The translations under genes were made by a program, and so were the position numbers. Of a DNA stretch of 64,000 nt, positions 1 through 8,788 are shown in pieces (the stretch's first letter is position 1; each line of letters begins with the position of its first letter). The DNA comes from Hyphomonas neptunium ATCC 15444 (GTDB lineage: Bacteria; Pseudomonadota; Alphaproteobacteria; Caulobacterales; Hyphomonadaceae), in assembly GCF_000013025.1 (NCBI RefSeq), contig NC_008358.1, positions 1,922,001 to 1,986,000 on the forward strand, given 5' to 3'. Below the pieces are notes generated by a model. That model saw only the letters and a program-made list of their open reading frames with translations, was not told the origin of the DNA and made no database searches.

Positions 1-778
1 CTCAGGCGCCCGCCGACTCGATGTGCGTTGGCGTGAAGACCTGACGGATGAGCCGGTAGACCCAGTTCTGGAGAAGCCCATTCAGTTGGATTTTTCCATT
101 CACTCAGATCGCCGCATATTCATTGATGGCCGTGGCCTGGAATCGGAATGGGGCGTCAATATCGACATTACCGGCTCACCCGCGGCCCCGCTCCTGAATG
201 GACGGGCCACTTTGGTCCGCGGTGAACTTGAGCTTGCCCGCCGTCCGTTCGTTTTCGATACCGGCATCGTTACGTTCGATGGTCCCCTTGATTCCGCCCG
301 CGTTGCGATTGGAGCTGCGCGCCAGGTGGATGGGTTTACAGCCCGGATCGACGTCACCGGCTCGCCCACAAACCCCCGCATAGAACTGACGAGCACGCCA
401 GACCTTCCGCAGGACGAAATCCTGGCCCGCATGCTCTTTGGTCGCTCGGCAATGGACCTTTCCGCCCTTGAGGCGGCCGAACTGGCTGGCTCCATCGCGC
501 GCCTCAGCGGCCAGGGAGGCGGGCTCGACCCTCTGGGTCAGATACAGGCCGGCCTTGGGCTCGACCGTTTGCGGCTCGGAACCAGCGTAGAGGGCAATAC
601 CGAGCTAGGCGTTGGGCAATACCTCGCTCCAGACGTCTATCTGGAGGTGACGACTGCTGGAGCTGCTGGTAATTCAGTTGAAGTTGAATGGCAGCCCCGC
701 CCTCAGATTTCTGTGACCTCTGAAGCGCGCTCTACAGGTGAATCAAGGGTTTCCGTTCGTTGGAAACGAGATTACTAG
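1..778 (+). CDS. tamB: TamB C-terminal part (translocation/assembly module), 5' end outside window
   Basis: The reading frame is open at the left edge and gives the last 258 residues of a TamB/DUF490 protein. TamB is an inner-membrane-anchored periplasmic beta-rich protein that works with TamA or BamA in outer-membrane biogenesis and lipid transport. The typical C-terminal features are visible: repeated beta strands of the 'ITGSPAAPLLNG' and 'VTGSPTNPRIELTSTP' type, the 'LPQDEILARMLFG' segment, and a terminal strand-rich region ending in 'VSVRWKRDY' that resembles an outer-membrane protein end. A tamA gene would be expected just upstream, outside the window. Confidence 0.9.
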   Translation, partial: SGARRLDVRWREDLTDEPVDPVLEKPIQLDFSIHSDRRIFIDGRGLESEWGVNIDITGSPAAPLLNGRATLVRGELELARRPFVFDTGIVTFDGPLDSARVAIGAARQVDGFTARIDVTGSPTNPRIELTSTPDLPQDEILARMLFGRSAMDLSALEAAELAGSIARLSGQGGGLDPLGQIQAGLGLDRLRLGTSVEGNTELGVGQYLAPDVYLEVTTAGAAGNSVEVEWQPRPQISVTSEARSTGESRVSVRWKRDY

Positions 779-869
779 TAATTAAAGGGAATTCTGCGTC
801 GCAGGGTTATAAGGTCAGCGCTGTATAGGTCCTGTGCGTTAAACGGGGCCCCCTCGGCGTTTCAAATAT

Positions 870-924
870 TTGACAAGCGTTTCATAAATTTATGCACCGC
901 ATAACTTGCTACAACGCTTGTCAA
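870..924. promoter_or_regulatory. Inverted repeat in the promoter region of the XRE gene (candidate operator)
   Basis: Perfect 10-base arms TTGACAAGCG (870-879) and CGCTTGTCAA (915-924) lie upstream of the XRE gene, with centres 45 bases apart. The left arm contains a TTGACA -35-like hexamer. The layout suggests an operator, possibly for autoregulation by the neighbouring regulator. The regulator is inferred from position only. Confidence 0.4.
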
Positions 925-956
925 TTAGGAGACATAATAAAACCTAAAGGTGGAAA

Positions 957-1340
957 ATGATGCAAGAAGAAATTCGGGCTGCCGGCTCCCGTTCTCCCAC
1001 AAAGGTTGACCAACAGGTCGGCGAAAAAATCCGCGAACTCCGTATAGCCCAAAACTTCACGCTTTCTGAACTCGGTCAGGAGCTGGGTATCAGCCATCAA
1101 CAGCTCCAGAAATACGAAACCGGTACCAACCGCCTCAGCGCCGGCATGTTGTCCAGCGTCGCTCGGGCGCTTCGGGTACCTATTGCCGAACTTTTCCAGA
1201 CATCGGACGCGACCTCACAGGAAGCAAGGGACCCGGTGAGCGAATCGCGCGCCCGTTGCCACGCCCTGATCGATCGCACCAGCTCAGTCGGCAAGCTCGA
1301 AACGATGGCGAAGGTTTTGCGCGCTCTTTCGGCGGATTGA
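957..1340 (+). CDS. XRE-family helix-turn-helix transcriptional regulator
   Basis: This is a 127-residue DNA-binding protein. The HTH_3 domain covers about residues 20-78 and shows the usual pattern: 'IRELRIAQNFTLSELGQELG', then 'SHQQLQKYETGTNRLSAG' as recognition helix and wing, and 'LARALRVPIAELF'-like packing. The C-terminal 45 residues are helical and of unknown role. A double ATG starts the gene, preceded by a purine-rich AGGTGG. It is monocistronic, followed by a strong terminator, and has an inverted repeat in its upstream region that may be its own operator. The regulated genes are unknown. Confidence 0.85.
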   Translation: MMQEEIRAAGSRSPTKVDQQVGEKIRELRIAQNFTLSELGQELGISHQQLQKYETGTNRLSAGMLSSVARALRVPIAELFQTSDATSQEARDPVSESRARCHALIDRTSSVGKLETMAKVLRALSAD

Positions 1341-1356
1341 GTCGCCGCCGCAGACA

Positions 1357-1392
1357 AAAAAGAGCCGGAGCAGCGATGCTCCGGCTCTTTTT
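1357..1392. terminator. Bidirectional rho-independent terminator
   Basis: The perfect stem AAAAAGAGCCGGAGC / GCTCCGGCTCTTTTT encloses a six-base loop. It sits between the convergent XRE and CAP-domain genes and has an A run on one side and a T run on the other, so it can serve both. Confidence 0.92.
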
Positions 1393-1413
1393 ATGTTGGC
1401 ACTAAGGCCGCCT

Positions 1414-2193
1414 TCAGTTCACACGAACATAAGGGCCGCGAAGGGTGTAAACGTCCATCCCCATGGCAACATCCAGATCCAGATACCCTTCAATCCCTGC
1501 CCCGTGCGGATCGCGAATACGCTCACCCGATCCCCGCAGCAGAGTTGCGCCCGATCCATCACTTACGGACCAGCTGACGGGAGTCATCCCCGGCTCCGCA
1601 AAGTCCACCCGGAGGCTGTCTGCCGCGCCGGCGTTTACCGGTAGGGGCTGCTCAAGCTGGCCTTCGACACGCGCAAAGAGCTGCACCACATACAGCCGCC
1701 CATCCTGCTCGACAGCGCCGATGCCGACATGATCAAAACCCGGCCGGAGAACGTTCTCGGCATTGAACGGATCAGACATAAGGGCAGCCAGAACGTCTGC
1801 GGCGCTGGTCTCAGCATCCACTATGGCAATCGCCGTCCCAAACGAGCTGTAAAGCGTCTGGCGGTCAGCCTGGCGCACAAAGTCCATCAATGTCAGCCCC
1901 TCGGGGGACACATCTGCCGCATAGTTCCGGCGCGCCATGTCGCGGGCATGCATCTCTGCCACCAAAGACAATGTCTGATGTTCGCTCAATGGGGAAACCC
2001 CTGCCCCCTGCCGCTCAGCGGTGACCGCGCGCAAAAGTAACGAGCTGACCTTTGACGCCTCTGGAGAGACGGTGGTCGCACTCGATTCGCCGGGCGACAT
2101 CCGCGCCGTTGAGCTGGGTTCCGAAAGGGCCACTCCTGGCGCCGCAATCGCCAGAACGAGGAGTGACAATACTCTGTATTTCGCCTGTAACAT
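1414..2193 (-). CDS. CAP/SCP-domain secreted protein
   Basis: The product has 259 residues from the chosen ATG at 2193. An ATG 14 codons upstream is less likely because the signal peptide starts properly at 'MLQAKYRVLSLLVLAIAAPG', with cleavage near 'VALS-EP'. Residues about 60-185 form a CAP (SCP/Tpx-1/Ag5/PR-1) domain: 'LLRAVTAERQGAGVSPL', 'EMHARDMARRNYAADVSPEG' and 'FDHVGIGAV' are characteristic. Bacterial CAP proteins are periplasmic or extracellular and their biochemical role is mostly unsettled, with sterol/lipid binding or protease-like roles proposed. It is transcribed towards the XRE gene and away from the hydroxylase gene. Confidence 0.8.
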   Translation of the reverse strand: MLQAKYRVLSLLVLAIAAPGVALSEPSSTARMSPGESSATTVSPEASKVSSLLLRAVTAERQGAGVSPLSEHQTLSLVAEMHARDMARRNYAADVSPEGLTLMDFVRQADRQTLYSSFGTAIAIVDAETSAADVLAALMSDPFNAENVLRPGFDHVGIGAVEQDGRLYVVQLFARVEGQLEQPLPVNAGAADSLRVDFAEPGMTPVSWSVSDGSGATLLRGSGERIRDPHGAGIEGYLDLDVAMGMDVYTLRGPYVRVN

Positions 2194-2361
2194 AATTGTC
2201 ACAATACATATTTTACAGTTTTGCGTCAAGGACATCCACGTATTTGTATATTCCGTGTAGGACCAGTTTTATTCCGTGCACGTCTTTGCTTCCCGCTTTG
2301 ATTCCGGCGTCATTTGATCGTCACATCCCTGCACTATTCAGGTCACAAGGATGGTGCCGCA

Positions 2362-3210
2362 ATGATGAAGACAACAGTGAGCGAGGAATGGCTAACCTAC
2401 ACTTGGGTTCGCCTGCGGTCAGGCGTGGAACCTCATGAGGTAAAGCGCCAGCTGATACAAAACGGATTTGATGACCAGGCGATCCGTTCACTCATGCGGG
2501 ACGCATATAATGGCCGCCGCCCGATTTCAGATGTCGATCACGCAGCGCTGGCCAGGGCGCCCCTCACGCTTCGGGCAAAGTCGCACCCCCAGCTCCGCCG
2601 CATCCCCGCCCCAAAGGCCCAACTTTATGTCTGGCCAAATTTCCTGGCCCCGGAAACCTGCGACGCCTTGATCGCTCTCACGGATGAGCGCCTGCGGGCG
2701 TCCACAACTACCGACGCTTTTGCAGACCCGAAGATCCGCACATCCCGCTCCTCAGACATCGGCACGATGGGGCATAATCTGGTCATGCAACTCGACGAAC
2801 TGATCGCTGAAGCACTTGGCATTCACTGGTCCTATTCAGATGCCACACAGACACAGCGTTATGACGTCAACCAGGAATACAAAGCCCACTACGACTACTT
2901 CACCCCCGGCACGCGGGATTATCAGGTTCATTGCCAGTTCACCGGCCAGCGCACCTGGACCTTCATGATCTACCTGAATGATGTCGAGGAAGGCGGCGGC
3001 ACGCGTTTCCGGCGGCTAGAGAAAACGATCATGCCTGAAAAGGGAAAGGCCGTAATCTGGAACAATCTGAACCCGGACGGCAGCGTAAATCCGTATACGA
3101 TCCATCATGGCATGAAAGTTCGATCCGGCGCTAAATATGTGATCACGAAATGGTTCCGCGAACGTGGCTGGGGAGAGATGTTTCCTGAGGACTACTCCAG
3201 AATTTCGTAA
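2362..3210 (+). CDS. Prolyl 4-hydroxylase-like 2-oxoglutarate/Fe(II) oxygenase
   Basis: This 282-residue protein has a C-terminal P4Hc double-stranded beta-helix domain. The iron-binding HxD is seen as 'HYDYF' (His176, Asp178). The distal His is in 'IHHGMKV' (His248) and the 2-oxoglutarate-binding Lys is in 'GAKYVITKWFRER' (Lys258). The N-terminal 90 residues contain a small helical segment ('VKRQLIQNGFDDQAIRSLM') of the kind found in several proteobacterial P4H-like proteins. I chose the ATG at 2362 over the one at 2314 because AAGGA lies about ten bases before it. The substrate is unknown, and no collagen-like or EF-Tu partner is nearby. Confidence 0.85.
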   Translation: MMKTTVSEEWLTYTWVRLRSGVEPHEVKRQLIQNGFDDQAIRSLMRDAYNGRRPISDVDHAALARAPLTLRAKSHPQLRRIPAPKAQLYVWPNFLAPETCDALIALTDERLRASTTTDAFADPKIRTSRSSDIGTMGHNLVMQLDELIAEALGIHWSYSDATQTQRYDVNQEYKAHYDYFTPGTRDYQVHCQFTGQRTWTFMIYLNDVEEGGGTRFRRLEKTIMPEKGKAVIWNNLNPDGSVNPYTIHHGMKVRSGAKYVITKWFRERGWGEMFPEDYSRIS

Positions 3211-3247
3211 TGTTGCCAAGGGGTCACACACGCACCGGCGAACGCTG

Positions 3248-3280
3248 GCTTCACATAAGCGTCATCTAAACTTCCCGTAA
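3248..3280 (+). promoter_or_regulatory. PHO-box-like 11-base-phased direct repeats
   Basis: Three consecutive units GCTTCAC, GCGTCAT and ACTTCCC are each followed by a four-base A/T-rich spacer (ATAA, CTAA, GTAA), giving an exact 11-base period. PhoB sites are 7-base CTGTCAY repeats separated by 4 bases, so the architecture matches while the bases match only partly. The site lies about 117 bases before the lipoprotein start. Confidence 0.4.
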
Positions 3281-3396
3281 GTGTTGCAATCAAATCTTAA
3301 GGGTTCGCGCTGCGGGCAGATGACAAACATCGTCTGGAAAGCGCGGCGGGGGGAACCGTCTGCGCGCCCGCTCAGGGTTCATGACGGAGAGACTAT

Positions 3397-4944
3397 ATGT
3401 TGACCAATAACAAATTCCGCGCGGTGCTTCTCGGCTGCGCTGCAGTTGCGCTTCTCGGCGCATGCAGCGGCTCCGATGGCGTCGCCTCGCCTGGCGTTGG
3501 CGCGTTTGTCCCGCCGCCTTCCGCGCCGCCACCAGCCCCGCCCCCGCCGCCACCAGCGCCGCCTCCGGCGACCGGCGGCCCGGCGGCTGACTGCCCCGCT
3601 GATTTCTCAAACGTTGGTGTCATCTCTGACAACCGCATCTGCCAACTTCCCAGCAGGATTGAAGGCAACCTCGTCGTTCCTAAACGCGATGGCACCGTCT
3701 ATTCCATCAGCGGCCGTACAGAAGTTGGCCGTGACCTCGGCGCTGATCCAAACGCGCCAGATCCAAACGGTGTCGCTGGCGTCCTGACCATCGAGCCCGG
3801 CGTAACCATTTTTGGCGACGTTGGCCTGAACTACATTCTCGTGAACCGCGGCTCCCAGATCTTTGCCGAGGGCACAGCTGATGAGCCGATCATCATGACC
3901 AGCCGCGAGCGCGTTGAAGGCACGGCGACTGAGAACACGATCGGTCGCTGGGGCGGTCTCGTCATCAACGGCCGCGCTCCGACAACGGATGGCTGCGCGG
4001 CTCTCCCGCCGCCGGATGCCTCCTGCGAAGCGCAGGTCGAAGGTTCCAACGCGTTCTTTGGTGGTAATTCGCCTTCAGACTCCAGCGGGCGCATTCGCTA
4101 TCTTCAGCTCTCCTATTCCGGCTGGCGCATTGCACCGGACAACGAGCTGAACGGCATCACCTTTGCCGGCGTCGGCAACGGTACGACGGTCGACCACGTC
4201 CAGGTCCACAACAGCTCGGATGACGGCATCGAAATCTTCGGTGGCAACCTCAATCTCAGCCACCTCGTCCTGACCGGTAACGACGACGAAAGCTTCGACA
4301 CCGACTCCGGTTGGCGCGGCGCTGCCCAGTTCGGTATCGTTTACCAGCGCGCCGATGGCGGTGACTACGGATGGGAAACCTCCTCTGCCGGCACCAATAC
4401 GGCGACCTATTTCAGCCGCCCGACATATGCCAACTGGACCGTTGTAATGCGTGACGCCTCCACCCGCGACGGTATCATCCACAACTCTGGCCACACGGCT
4501 CGCGTTTATAACTCGGTGATCCGTAATCCGAGTGCGAACCAGTGCCTCCAGATTTCCGGCGCTGACACGATGGCGAACCCGAACGGCGTTGCCGGCAACG
4601 GCCCACTTTACAACTCGGTGTTCTTCTCCTGTGAAGGCGGCAACGTCGAGGGCTCCAACGGCACAACCACGCCAGATGTTGAAACGCTCATCAATGCCGG
4701 CGCCAACAACGTGCTGGACGGGGTCTCAACCCTCATCAATGGCTTCATCAACGGTGACAACGAGAACGCTGTAACTGCTTCGGCCTTCCCGGACGCTCTG
4801 AACGACGGTGACGGCCTGCCTGCAAACAGCTTCATCACCGACTTCCTGGAGCCGGTGGATTATATCGGTGCTGTCCGCGATGAAACGGACAACTGGTACG
4901 AAGGCTGGACCTGCAGCCTGCCCGGCCAGGCCACCTGCCACTAA
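3397..4944 (+). CDS. Proline-rich lipoprotein, ElpS-like candidate extracellular lipoprotein
   Basis: This is a 515-residue lipoprotein. A lipobox 'LLGAC' ends the signal peptide near residue 23. A proline-rich linker of about residues 38-59 follows, and then a Gly/Asn/Asp-rich region with many short beta repeats resembling a right-handed beta helix ('DDGIEIFGGNLNLSHLVLTG', 'VYNSVIRNPSANQCL'). It is followed by a TonB-dependent receptor and a full type II secretion operon. From memory, Caulobacter ElpS is a phosphate-starvation-induced lipoprotein released through the type II system and encoded in a comparable position, so this is a likely counterpart and T2SS substrate. That link is inference. 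No catalytic residues were recognised. Confidence 0.7.
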   Translation: MLTNNKFRAVLLGCAAVALLGACSGSDGVASPGVGAFVPPPSAPPPAPPPPPPAPPPATGGPAADCPADFSNVGVISDNRICQLPSRIEGNLVVPKRDGTVYSISGRTEVGRDLGADPNAPDPNGVAGVLTIEPGVTIFGDVGLNYILVNRGSQIFAEGTADEPIIMTSRERVEGTATENTIGRWGGLVINGRAPTTDGCAALPPPDASCEAQVEGSNAFFGGNSPSDSSGRIRYLQLSYSGWRIAPDNELNGITFAGVGNGTTVDHVQVHNSSDDGIEIFGGNLNLSHLVLTGNDDESFDTDSGWRGAAQFGIVYQRADGGDYGWETSSAGTNTATYFSRPTYANWTVVMRDASTRDGIIHNSGHTARVYNSVIRNPSANQCLQISGADTMANPNGVAGNGPLYNSVFFSCEGGNVEGSNGTTTPDVETLINAGANNVLDGVSTLINGFINGDNENAVTASAFPDALNDGDGLPANSFITDFLEPVDYIGAVRDETDNWYEGWTCSLPGQATCH

Positions 4945-4954
4945 CGCATGATTT

Positions 4955-4985
4955 GGCGGAGGCCGCGGTTTCCGTGGCCTCCGCC
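4955..4985 (+). terminator. Hairpin between lipoprotein and TonB receptor genes
   Basis: The 14-base arms GGCGGAGGCCGCGG and CCGTGGCCTCCGCC pair with one G-U and a three-base loop. No T run follows, so this may be a partial terminator or a processing/stability hairpin setting unequal expression of the two genes. Confidence 0.55.
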
Positions 4986-5023
4986 TCAATCATATCTGCA
5001 GCATCCATTCAGGATCTCGTCAC

Positions 5024-7675
5024 ATGAAATTCAGCTCGCTGTCTCTCCGGGCACTGTTGATCGCCTCCACGGCAGTCCTTTCGCCCACTCTCGCATCGGC
5101 TCAGACCGAGACTACCTCTGACACTTCTGCGGAGGCGGCGGCTCCCGAAGCAGAAGATCTTAAACTCAATGAGGTTGTCGTCCTTGGCCGGTATATTCCA
5201 GAAGTGCTGCGCAGCACCTCGGAAGTCGCCGCGTTTCTGGCGCCCGAAGACCTTGCACGTCAGGGCGATTCCGACGCTGCCGCCGCTTTGGCGCGCGTGA
5301 CCGGCATCAACATCGCGGAAGGCCGCTTTGTTTATGTCCGTGGCCTTGGGGAGCGCTATTCCGCTGCCCGGCTCAATGGCTCGCCGCTCCCCAGCCCCGA
5401 GCCACTCCAACGCGTAGTTCCACTTGACCTCTTCCCGACAAACATTCTCGAGAACGTACTCGTTCAGAAGACATATTCGGTGGAATATCCCGGCGAGTTC
5501 GGCGGCGGCATAATTGATCTCCGCACCCTGAACATCCCGCAGGAAAGCTTCCTCGATCTCAGCGTGTCCGGCAGCTACAATACGGAAACCACCGGCAAGA
5601 ACGGCCTCACCTATTACGGTTCTGACACGGACGTGCTCGGTTTTGATGATGGCACGCGCAAACTGCCCGGCGCCGTCCGCCAGGCAATGTCCACCGGCCT
5701 TCTCGTCTCGTCTCCGAATTTCACGGACTCCGAAATTCAGGCCATGGGGCAAGCCTTCACGAATGCACCGATCAACCTCATCCAAAAGAACGACAGCATC
5801 CCGCTGAACGGAAGCTATGAAGCTTCCGGCGGCACCTCATTTGATCTCGGCAGCGCCGAGCTCGGCGTGATTGGTGTGCTCGGCTATTCCAACGACTGGC
5901 GCACACGCAATGCTGTTCAGGAAACCGGTCGCCTCAGCAACCAAGAGCTGATCCGCGCATCCGACTATGAGTATGTCTCGACCGAGCAGAATATCGGCTG
6001 GGATGCCCTGTTCGGCATGGGTGTGGATTTCGGCGATGACAAGATCGACTGGACCAACCTCTACATCCGCCGCACCACCAAGCAGGCGTATAGCCGGGAA
6101 GGCTATAACTTCCTGTCTGACCGTGATGTCCGCAACGACCGCACAGCCTGGTATGAACGGGAACTGTACAGCACACAGCTGAACGGCGAACACTTCCGTG
6201 GACCCTGGACATTGAACTGGCGCACCGCGCTGTCGCAGACCAAGCGCGACGCACCCTATGAGCGTGAGATCAACTATATCTTCAGTGATATAGCGAATTC
6301 CTACATCTACGATCCTTCGGGCTCGGGCTCATCGAACACCATTGGCTTCTCTTACCTTGACGACAAGGTCATCAGTGGTGGCGCGGACGTGAAGTACGTC
6401 CAAACCCTCTCTTCGGCGCGCGATATTGAATATTCTGCGGGTGTTGAAGCCTATCAGAACGAGCGTACCTCTCAGACGCGCCTCTTCAGTTTCGATATCG
6501 ACAATCCCCCGCTGGATTTCCTGATCCAGCAACAACGTCCGGATTTCCTCTTCGCAAACTACAACATCAATCCCGATGTGTTTGTATTGCGTGAGACAAC
6601 ATCTTCCGAAGGGGCTGCCGCCTATGACGCAGACCTTGAGGTCCTCGCGGCCTATGCGAAGGTTGATGCAGAAATCTTCCCGTTGATCCGGACCGCAGTC
6701 GGCGTTCGTTTTGAAGACGCAACACAATCGACGACCCCCCTCTCGCTCCAGACATCGGCAACGCCGCCGAGCGTCCCGCCGGAACTGGAAAACCAGTACC
6801 TCCTGCCGGCCGGCACGCTGACCTGGAACTTCGCGGAAGATCAGCAGCTGCGTCTTGGCGCGTCCAAGAGCATCGGCCGTCCCCAATTCCGTGAGCTGGC
6901 GCCCCAGCAATACTATGACCCGGAGAGCAGCCGTATCTTTATCGGCAACCCCTACCTGGTCGACACAGAAATCCTGAACCTCGACGCACGCTACGAGAAA
7001 TACTTCGATCGTGGTCAGGCGCTGACTGCAGGCGTGTTCTTCAAACAGCTCGACAGGCCGGTGGAATCCATCGTCATCGAACAGAGCGCTTCAATCTTTC
7101 AGACCTATCTGAACGCACCCGAAGCCGTGCTGTACGGCGCCGAAATCGACATCAAGCGGGTCTTTGACAGCCCGATCCGGGGCGCGTTCTTCGACACCAA
7201 GGAATTCCTCGTACAGGTGAACTACACCTACTCCACCTCCGAGGTAAAAGCCGGTCCCGGTGATGTTGTGTTTCCATTGCAGGCAGGCGGCCAGCCTCGC
7301 CCGGCAACCGAATACATCATCGATGGCACACGCCTCCAGGGCCAGTCAGAGCATATCGGAAACCTGCAGATTGGCTGGGATGACGAAGCTGCCCGCTCGC
7401 AGCTGACCCTCCTCCTCAACTATGCCAGCGAGCGGATTACGGCCCGCGCGCCGTCCGGTCAGCCAGACTTCATGCAGGACCCCGGCATCAATCTTGATCT
7501 GGTGTACAAGAAGGGCTTCGACCTGCGGGGACAAGCGTTCACCTTCGATGTCAAAGCCCGCAACCTGCTTGGCGAAGACTTCGAGGAATATCAAAGCGGC
7601 AACGGTGGTTACATCCGGGTCAACCAGTACGACCTGGGCACCACCTTCTCCCTTGGCCTCAGCGCCGAGTTCTAA
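5024..7675 (+). CDS. TonB-dependent outer-membrane receptor
   Basis: This 883-residue receptor has a Sec signal peptide ('MKFSSLSLRALLIASTAVL' with cleavage after 'ASA'). A plug domain covers about residues 45-170 ('FVYVRGLGERYSAARLNG', 'GEFGGGIIDLRT'). A long beta barrel ends in 'LGTTFSLGLSAEF', with the terminal aromatic residue usual for BAM substrates. A possible TonB box is 'EVVVLG' near residue 50. The substrate is unknown. It lies 79 bases after the lipoprotein gene with a hairpin between, suggesting one transcription unit, and it is closed by its own terminator before the gsp operon. The context suggests uptake of a nutrient released or captured by the secreted lipoprotein. Confidence 0.92.
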   Translation: MKFSSLSLRALLIASTAVLSPTLASAQTETTSDTSAEAAAPEAEDLKLNEVVVLGRYIPEVLRSTSEVAAFLAPEDLARQGDSDAAAALARVTGINIAEGRFVYVRGLGERYSAARLNGSPLPSPEPLQRVVPLDLFPTNILENVLVQKTYSVEYPGEFGGGIIDLRTLNIPQESFLDLSVSGSYNTETTGKNGLTYYGSDTDVLGFDDGTRKLPGAVRQAMSTGLLVSSPNFTDSEIQAMGQAFTNAPINLIQKNDSIPLNGSYEASGGTSFDLGSAELGVIGVLGYSNDWRTRNAVQETGRLSNQELIRASDYEYVSTEQNIGWDALFGMGVDFGDDKIDWTNLYIRRTTKQAYSREGYNFLSDRDVRNDRTAWYERELYSTQLNGEHFRGPWTLNWRTALSQTKRDAPYEREINYIFSDIANSYIYDPSGSGSSNTIGFSYLDDKVISGGADVKYVQTLSSARDIEYSAGVEAYQNERTSQTRLFSFDIDNPPLDFLIQQQRPDFLFANYNINPDVFVLRETTSSEGAAAYDADLEVLAAYAKVDAEIFPLIRTAVGVRFEDATQSTTPLSLQTSATPPSVPPELENQYLLPAGTLTWNFAEDQQLRLGASKSIGRPQFRELAPQQYYDPESSRIFIGNPYLVDTEILNLDARYEKYFDRGQALTAGVFFKQLDRPVESIVIEQSASIFQTYLNAPEAVLYGAEIDIKRVFDSPIRGAFFDTKEFLVQVNYTYSTSEVKAGPGDVVFPLQAGGQPRPATEYIIDGTRLQGQSEHIGNLQIGWDDEAARSQLTLLLNYASERITARAPSGQPDFMQDPGINLDLVYKKGFDLRGQAFTFDVKARNLLGEDFEEYQSGNGGYIRVNQYDLGTTFSLGLSAEF

Positions 7676-7718
7676 CTCTGGTTAATTTTCGCCCAACCGG
7701 AGAAGCCCGCTGAAAATA

Positions 7719-7761
7719 GAGGCGCAGCAAGGTATAACTGCCTGCTGCGCCTCACATTTTT
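7719..7761 (+). terminator. Rho-independent terminator after the TonB receptor gene
   Basis: Arms GAGGCGCAGCA (7719-7729) and TGCTGCGCCTC (7743-7753) pair perfectly, and a T run begins at 7757. It separates the receptor unit from the gsp operon. Confidence 0.85.
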
Positions 7762-7906
7762 AGTGAACCCGCGCCTGTTTCAGGCTACGGAAAAGCGGAT
7801 ACAGTTTGAGGGTAGAGAAGCTGAATTCCCGCATCCTCAGGGCAGCCTTCGTCTCAGAACTGTCGCACAAGTGTGATTTAGCATTCGGAACACCTCACAG
7901 GAGGCC

Positions 7907-8788
7907 ATGGCAATGAAACTATTCGGACCAGAAAGCGGCGCCCGGCTGGCATATGGTTCGATTGGCCGGACTGCGGTTGAAGCTGTACTCGCCCTTACGA
8001 CGGGTCTTCTTCTCGCACGATTTGCCTGGGTCATCGTCGCCCCCGGCAACGCCGCCGGCGCATTTCAGGCGCCTCCCCTTCCTGCCCTGGCTGACGCTTC
8101 GAGCGCTCCGTCATCCCTGTCGCTTCTAACTCAGACAGACCCGTTTCAGGCCGCGTCGCCCGATATGGCTCAGGCCGCCATCCCGACATCACTGAACCTC
8201 CAGATTGCTGGCCTTCGCTGGTCCGATGGCGAGGCTGGCACAAGCAGCGCCGTCCTCATCCTTCCCGACAATACGCAAAAGCGCGTTGCCGCTGGCGACC
8301 AGATCATTTCCGGCGCAATTCTGGAATCGGTTGCAGCCGACCGCGTGTTCCTGCGCTTTAATGGTCAGCTTCAGGAGCTTCTCCTGAAAGACCCCAACAA
8401 GCCGCTTTTCGCTGCTTCCAGCAATGAGAGCGGCGCGCCTGCGCCAACAACGTCTGCCCCGCAAACAGATCAAGGTCAGACGGCCACCTCCACACCGCAA
8501 ACCGTAACCCCGGCTTTGCTCATGACCGACATTGATATGCAGCCCGAACTGCGCAACGGGGCTGTAACCGGCTATCGCCTGTCGCCCCGCGGTCAAGGCC
8601 ATTTCCAAGCTGCGGGCCTGGAGACAGGCGATCTTGTTCTTCGCGTCAACGGAGCCAGCCTCGAAGGCATGGGGCCCGACGCCATTCAGGCGGCCGTCAT
8701 GTCTTCGGATGTCATTGCGCTTGATGTTGTTCGCCGGGGCGCGATCGTCCGCCTACGGCTCTCTCCTGATTCCGGCCTTTCTCAATGA
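7907..8788 (+). CDS. gspC: Type II secretion protein GspC (PDZ-containing)
   Basis: This is the inner-membrane clamp protein that connects the secretin to the inner-membrane platform. The 293-residue product has a cytoplasmic N-tail, one membrane segment at about residues 24-45, and an HR domain at about 97-160 ('LQIAGLRWSDG' to 'GQLQELLLKD'). An Ala/Thr/Gln-rich linker leads to a C-terminal PDZ domain at about 215-290 ('GLETGDLVLRVNGASL'). AGGAGG lies just upstream of the ATG. It begins a run of 13 tightly packed genes, and its stop overlaps the gspD start in ATGA. Confidence 0.9.
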   Translation: MAMKLFGPESGARLAYGSIGRTAVEAVLALTTGLLLARFAWVIVAPGNAAGAFQAPPLPALADASSAPSSLSLLTQTDPFQAASPDMAQAAIPTSLNLQIAGLRWSDGEAGTSSAVLILPDNTQKRVAAGDQIISGAILESVAADRVFLRFNGQLQELLLKDPNKPLFAASSNESGAPAPTTSAPQTDQGQTATSTPQTVTPALLMTDIDMQPELRNGAVTGYRLSPRGQGHFQAAGLETGDLVLRVNGASLEGMGPDAIQAAVMSSDVIALDVVRRGAIVRLRLSPDSGLSQ

